34,024 nucleotides of DNA from Lachnospiraceae bacterium. Lineage in GTDB: Bacteria; Bacillota; Clostridia; Lachnospirales; Lachnospiraceae. The stretch is from contig JAGAQI010000032.1 in NCBI GenBank assembly GCA_017622795.1, forward strand, positions 1-34,024, in the 5' to 3' direction. Each line of letters opens with the position of its first letter. Within the stretch, counting starts at the first letter, position 1. Below are positions 30,658 to 34,024 of the stretch, in pieces. Below the pieces are notes generated by a model that saw nothing but the letters and a program-made list of their open reading frames with translations, had not been told where the DNA came from and did not search any database. A program made the position numbers and the translations under genes.

Positions 30658-32390
30658 TACGCAACCACCTCCTTCTCTTCCTGGGAAATACAAATTTCCC
30701 GGTACGCTTCACATGTATTATACAGGGACGCATGGGTACCCTCACCCACAATCTGTCCATCATCGATCACAAGAATGCGGTCCGCATCCTTTACGGAAGA
30801 AATTCTCTGGGCAATAATAATCTTGGTAGTATCCTTTAATTCGCCTTCAAAAGCCTCGCGGATTCGACGCTCCGTAGCAGTATCCACTGCGCTGGTACTG
30901 TCATCCAGAATAAGAATCTTTGGCTTTTTCAGCAAAGCTCTGGCAATACACAAACGCTGCTTCTGGCCACCGGACACATTGACACCCCCCTGGCCCAGTT
31001 CTGTATCATATCCATCGGAAAAAGAGGTTACAAAGTTGTGGGCCTGTGCACTTTCCGCTGCCGCCTGTACTTCTTCTACGGTAGCGTTTTCATCGCCCCA
31101 CTTTAAATTATCCATAATGGTTCCGGAGAACAGGACATTTTTCTGAAGTACCATGCCCACGCCCTCACGCAGATTCTTTAAAGAGTAATCTTTGACGTTG
31201 ACACCATCCACCAAAACCTCGCCGGCATCGCAGTCATAAAGTCTTGGAATCAACTGCACCATGCTGGTTTTACCGGAACCGGTGCCGCCGATGATACCGA
31301 CGATTTCACCCGGATTTGCGGTAAAATTGATGTTTTCCAACACATAGTTCTCATTATCTTTATAATACTTAAAGCAAACGTCCTTAAATTCCACTTTGCC
31401 CGCAGTAACCACTGCATCCGGTCTCAGCGCGCCCTCGTCGGACAAATCCACCTCTGTATTTAATACTTCGCTGATACGCTTTGCGGATGCCATAGCACGG
31501 GAGCTGTTTAAAATAACCATGGCGGTCATCATTAAGGAAATTAAAATCTGTACAATATAAGTAGTGAAGGCTGTCAAATCACCCACTGCCATCCGGCCTA
31601 CAATAATCTGACGACCGGCAAACCAAACCACTGCTAACGTTGTAACATTCATAGCCAGTGTCATAATCGGCATGGTCATAATCACTGTTTTGAAAGCATC
31701 AATGCTACCTGCACGAAGGTCTTCATTCGCTTCCGCAAACTTTTCAATTTCTTCTTCCTCTCTTACAAAGGATTTTACAACACGGATGTTGGTCAGGTTC
31801 TCCTGCACGCTGGTATTTAAGCGGTCCAGCTTTTTCTGCATGGCGTTAAACTTCGGAAATGCCTTCTTCATAACCAGCACCAGGGCAATGACCAATACCG
31901 GAATTACCACACCGATTACCGCCGCCAAACTTGGGTTCATGGTAATTGCCATAATCAGGGCGCCCACCAGCATACCCGGTGCACGGAACGCCATTTTCAA
32001 ACCCATATTGATGATATTTTGCAACTGGGTAATATCATTGGTTAAACGGGTTACTAAGGAACCGGTACTGAATTTATCAAGATTCGCAAAAGAAAATTCC
32101 TGTACCTTGGCAAACGCATCCTTACGGAGCGCTGCTGCAAAACTTACACTTGCCTTGGCGCTGAAGTAGCCGCCGCCGATTCCTCCGAGCATCATTACAA
32201 TTGCCATACCCGCCATCGCAAAGCCCATGGCAACTATATAACCGGTGTTCTTTTCCGGAATACCGATATTAATGATGTTTGCCAAAAATTTTGGCATAAA
32301 CACTTCACCCACGACTTCCACCAGCATCAGTACCGGTGCCAGTAAGAAGTAGAGCGCGTATGGTTTTACATACTTAAAATACTGTTTCAC
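30657..32390 (-). CDS. ABC exporter subunit with degenerate catalytic residue
   Basis: A half-size exporter of 577 residues: six membrane segments (about 1-310) and an ATPase domain with Walker A GGTGSGKTS near 370, signature VSGGQ near 472 and Walker B ILILDDST near 495. The residue after the Walker B Asp is Asp where the catalytic Glu is expected, as in one half of asymmetric heterodimeric exporters. It would therefore form the weak ATP site together with the LSQGQ signature of its partner. It lies three bases after marR and overlaps the partner start by one base, giving a tight marR-ABC-ABC operon. Confidence 0.93.
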   Translation of the reverse strand: MKQYFKYVKPYALYFLLAPVLMLVEVVGEVFMPKFLANIINIGIPEKNTGYIVAMGFAMAGMAIVMMLGGIGGGYFSAKASVSFAAALRKDAFAKVQEFSFANLDKFSTGSLVTRLTNDITQLQNIINMGLKMAFRAPGMLVGALIMAITMNPSLAAVIGVVIPVLVIALVLVMKKAFPKFNAMQKKLDRLNTSVQENLTNIRVVKSFVREEEEIEKFAEANEDLRAGSIDAFKTVIMTMPIMTLAMNVTTLAVVWFAGRQIIVGRMAVGDLTAFTTYIVQILISLMMTAMVILNSSRAMASAKRISEVLNTEVDLSDEGALRPDAVVTAGKVEFKDVCFKYYKDNENYVLENINFTANPGEIVGIIGGTGSGKTSMVQLIPRLYDCDAGEVLVDGVNVKDYSLKNLREGVGMVLQKNVLFSGTIMDNLKWGDENATVEEVQAAAESAQAHNFVTSFSDGYDTELGQGGVNVSGGQKQRLCIARALLKKPKILILDDSTSAVDTATERRIREAFEGELKDTTKIIIAQRISSVKDADRILVIDDGQIVGEGTHASLYNTCEAYREICISQEEKEVVA

Positions 32391-32393
32391 GTC

Positions 32394-32834
32394 TTATTCC
32401 TCCTGCCTGTCTTCCATTATCTTTAAGTTTCTTATTATTATCTCCATATAATCACAGAGCTGCTTCTGCTGTTCTTCCGAAAGCGACTCAAACATTTGGC
32501 CGTCCACCTCTTCAAATAAAACATTGGATTGTTGTACCACATCCTCTCCTTTAGCCGTCAAAGCAACTAAGTTAGAACGGCCGTCTTCCGGGCTGATCCG
32601 TTTCTCAATGTAGCCGCCTTTTTCCAGCTTTTTTAACGATACTGCCACTGTAGCCGCCGACACTTCCATTGCTTCCGCAATGCTGTTTTGGGCACATGCT
32701 CCATTTTGGGCAATATACATCAAAAAATGGTGCTGGCTCGGGTGTATTCCCAAATCGCAGATTCTCTTTTCCACAATTTTCCGGTGTTCTCTTGCAATCT
32801 TGATGATTTCCCATACAAGATATTTTTTATCCAT
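32394..32834 (-). CDS. MarR family transcriptional regulator
   Basis: A 146-residue winged-helix regulator. Recognition helix around QNSIAEAMEVSAATVAVSLK and wing ISPEDGRSNLVALT are typical of MarR. Such regulators usually repress their own operon and are released by a small ligand; here the operon encodes an exporter, so a drug or metabolite efflux switch is likely. The start is ATG 32834 with AAGGAGG; an in-frame TTG upstream is not used. A 16-bp palindrome lies between the promoter and the start codon. Confidence 0.93.
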   Translation of the reverse strand: MDKKYLVWEIIKIAREHRKIVEKRICDLGIHPSQHHFLMYIAQNGACAQNSIAEAMEVSAATVAVSLKKLEKGGYIEKRISPEDGRSNLVALTAKGEDVVQQSNVLFEEVDGQMFESLSEEQQKQLCDYMEIIIRNLKIMEDRQEE

Positions 32835-32853
32835 GTCATCCTCCTTACTTCGC

Positions 32854-32916
32854 AATTAGTTAACTAATTAACAATTAACACGTTAACTATTATAGTACAA
32901 AAAAAAGAAAAAGCAA
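32854..32916 (-). promoter_or_regulatory. marR-exporter promoter and operator
   Basis: The promoter is TTGCTT (32916-32911), a 16-bp spacer and TATAAT (32894-32889). Downstream lies the perfect palindrome AATTAGTTAACTAATT (32854-32869), and between them further TTAAC half-sites (TTAACACGTTAAC, 32875-32887). Binding there would block transcription start, which fits self-repression by the MarR protein. Confidence 0.75.
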
Positions 32917-32951
32917 TACCTACTTTTTCTTTTTTAGAAATTATTCATATA

Positions 32952-33410
32952 TCAGGATTCCTGTCGTGCGTCCATTCTTCGTTCTACTCTGATTTTATCC
33001 AACACAGCTTTATAAATCAACACCATATGGGCATCCACATAGCAAAATTTATTTACCAGGAACTCATACGTTTTCACCAGAAACATGGCGCTGATGAATA
33101 ACAGCAACGGAATTGCATACATTTGGATTACATAGCTGGCAATAATCACAAAAGCTGCCAAATAAGCCACAAACGCCCAAAAATAAGTTCTGCTGACCCG
33201 GAACGCATCCAGTAAAGAGGTGTTCAAACGCTCCTGCATTTCCTCCAACCGCTTTTCATCCTCAGACTTCAACATTGCATACAAATCATCAAAAATCTCT
33301 GCATTGTCCGTTTTTGCTTCTCTTATATTCTGTTTTATGGAACGGGCATATTGCTCATACTTTGCCCGACCGAATTCACTTTGCAGTGTCTTTTTCAAAA
33401 CATTAAACAA
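32952..33410 (-). CDS. Small membrane protein, two predicted segments, unknown function
   Basis: The 152 residues have a charged, helical N-terminal half (about 1-70, coiled-coil-like with EKRLEEMQERLN), then two hydrophobic segments (about 78-118) with a short turn, then a basic C-terminus. No family is recognised. The ribosome site is poor: the nearest purine stretch, GAGG, lies about 14 bases before the ATG at 33410. No good alternative start is seen. It is transcribed toward the marR operon but separated from it by the marR promoter region, so it is probably an independent gene. Confidence 0.65.
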   Translation of the reverse strand: MFNVLKKTLQSEFGRAKYEQYARSIKQNIREAKTDNAEIFDDLYAMLKSEDEKRLEEMQERLNTSLLDAFRVSRTYFWAFVAYLAAFVIIASYVIQMYAIPLLLFISAMFLVKTYEFLVNKFCYVDAHMVLIYKAVLDKIRVERRMDARQES

Positions 33411-33646
33411 CTATGGTATCCTCGTTTCTTTTCTATAGTATGTTCTTGCAACAATTTTCTATCCTGTAGCAACAGGTTCGAAAATTTACCAATTCATAAA
33501 ATTATCTTACAGTGACATATTTTTGAACCTAATTGTTTACAAAAAGTTCATAACTTATCCATACTATCCTCAAATATGAATAGTATACTAAAGCCATAAA
33601 GATAAAACATCTTTTAACATTACATTGCTAACAAGATAATTTTTTC
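33411..33646. other. Non-coding stretch between the small membrane protein and the sRNA candidate
   Basis: No gene is visible. One hairpin lies at 33453-33486 (AATTTTC / GAAAATT with an inner CCTGT-AGCA-ACAGG stem), near the start of the minus-strand gene and possibly in its leader. The rest is AT-rich. Near the end, TTTAAC (33613-33618) and GATAAT (33635-33640) at a 16-bp spacing are a weak promoter candidate for the RNA that follows. Confidence 0.5.
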
Positions 33647-33735
33647 ATAAAGCAAAGCCCGGCAGTTACCCTCCCCCTCTACCGGGCTTCTCCTCTGCCC
33701 AAAAATAGGAGTTTGCCCCTTCAGGGGCTTTTTTT
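33647..33735 (+). ncRNA. Candidate small RNA or attenuator with C-rich loop
   Basis: Three hairpins follow each other on the plus strand. The first is AAGCCCGG (33655-33662) with CCGGGCTT (33682-33689), whose 19-base loop contains ACCCTCCCCCT. The second is CTCCT (33690-33694) with AGGAG (33707-33711). The third is GCCCC-TTCA-GGGGC (33715-33728) followed by seven T, a clear plus-strand terminator. No plus-strand gene precedes it, so the terminator needs a transcript of its own. The C-rich loop is complementary to Shine-Dalgarno sequences, as in several Gram-positive small RNAs. It could instead be an upstream leader of upp, which starts 142 bp later but has its own promoter. Confidence 0.5.
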
Positions 33736-33798
33736 CTGCCGAAAAATATTATCTTCAACACATATTAACAAACTTATATAAATTTTGCAAGGTTCTCC

Positions 33799-33827
33799 TT
33801 TTCAATCCAGAAAAAAAATGGTATACT
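33799..33827 (+). promoter_or_regulatory. Probable upp promoter
   Basis: TTTTCA (33799-33804), a 17-bp spacer and TATACT (33822-33827) preceded by TGG (extended -10), about 50 bp before the upp start. A small GCAC/GTGC hairpin lies in the leader. Confidence 0.65.
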
Positions 33828-33877
33828 GGAGGTTAAGAAAATACAATCGCACAAAAGCGTGCAGAAAAGAGGTACTT

Positions 33878-34024
33878 ATGTCAAAGGTTATGGTTATGGA
33901 TCACCCACTGATTCAGCACAAAATCGGCATTATGCGCGACAAAAACACTTCCACCAAGGAATTCCGTGCCCTGGTAGCCGAAGTTGCCCAGCTTGTTTAC
34001 TACGAAGCCAGCCGCAACTTGGAA
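33878..34024 (+). CDS. upp: Uracil phosphoribosyltransferase, N-terminal part (runs off window)
   Basis: The first 49 codons are present, starting [20 protein letters not shown], the characteristic Upp N-terminus (DHPLIQHK). The enzyme makes UMP from uracil and PRPP in pyrimidine salvage. AGAGG stands seven bases before the ATG. The PRPP-binding and catalytic regions lie beyond the window edge. Confidence 0.93.
   Translation, partial: MSKVMVMDHPLIQHKIGIMRDKNTSTKEFRALVAEVAQLVYYEASRNLE

Noticed and set aside
33715-33735. PyrR-type attenuator of upp
   Set aside because: No PyrR-binding consensus loop was seen, and upp has its own promoter downstream of this terminator.

Overview
The window looks like a chromosomal segment of a Firmicute of class Clostridia, most likely a Lachnospiraceae. 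The reasons are the block prfA-prmC-DUF1385-rpmE-rho, the tig-clpP-clpX-lon-engB block, a DUF4364 gene, strong AGGAGG ribosome sites, moderate G+C, and a large secreted protein with Ig-like C-terminal repeats and a Pro/Thr linker. Most genes lie on the minus strand.

Layout. 1-133: end of an IS3-type insertion sequence with the first 30 codons of its transposase. 175-5599: translation and termination genes (RF1, its methylase PrmC, a DUF1385 membrane protein, L31, Rho), with a block of stacked hairpins at 3502-3620. 5726-10098: a complete AT-rich IS1595-like transposon of 4373 bp. It has 26-bp terminal inverted repeats and an 8-bp target duplication (TAGTAATT) and sits between the divergent rho and yhcC promoters. 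Its cargo is a Pro/Thr-rich lipoprotein, three micropeptide genes and a folded RNA candidate, each in a compact unit with its own promoter and/or terminator. 10186-11660: YhcC-type radical SAM protein and DUF4364. 11661-18631: a proteostasis block on the minus strand, tig-clpP-clpX-lon-engB-yczE. 18739-21344: a membrane diguanylate cyclase and a divergent Na+/alanine-type symporter, separated by a cluster of four DnaA-box-like sites. 21381-26363: a 1660-residue secreted protein with an attenuator-like leader. 26646-28568: a DJ-1 protein and an AAA/DUF4143 ATPase whose promoter is preceded by a 33-bp-period repeat array. 28768-32834: a MarR-controlled heterodimeric ABC exporter. 32952-33410: a small membrane protein. 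33647-33735: a candidate small RNA. 33878 to the end: start of upp.

How the parts work together. RF1, PrmC and Rho handle termination of translation and transcription. Trigger factor, ClpXP and Lon form a folding and degradation line. The MarR regulator, with a palindrome inside its own promoter region, probably controls the two half-size ABC subunits.

Most interesting items: the precisely bounded IS1595-like transposon with micropeptide and lipoprotein cargo; the DnaA-box cluster away from dnaA; the leader hairpin of the surface protein; the iteron-like array touching the ATPase promoter; and the small RNA candidate with a C-rich, anti-Shine-Dalgarno-like loop. All family assignments come from reading motifs by eye; no database search was possible.
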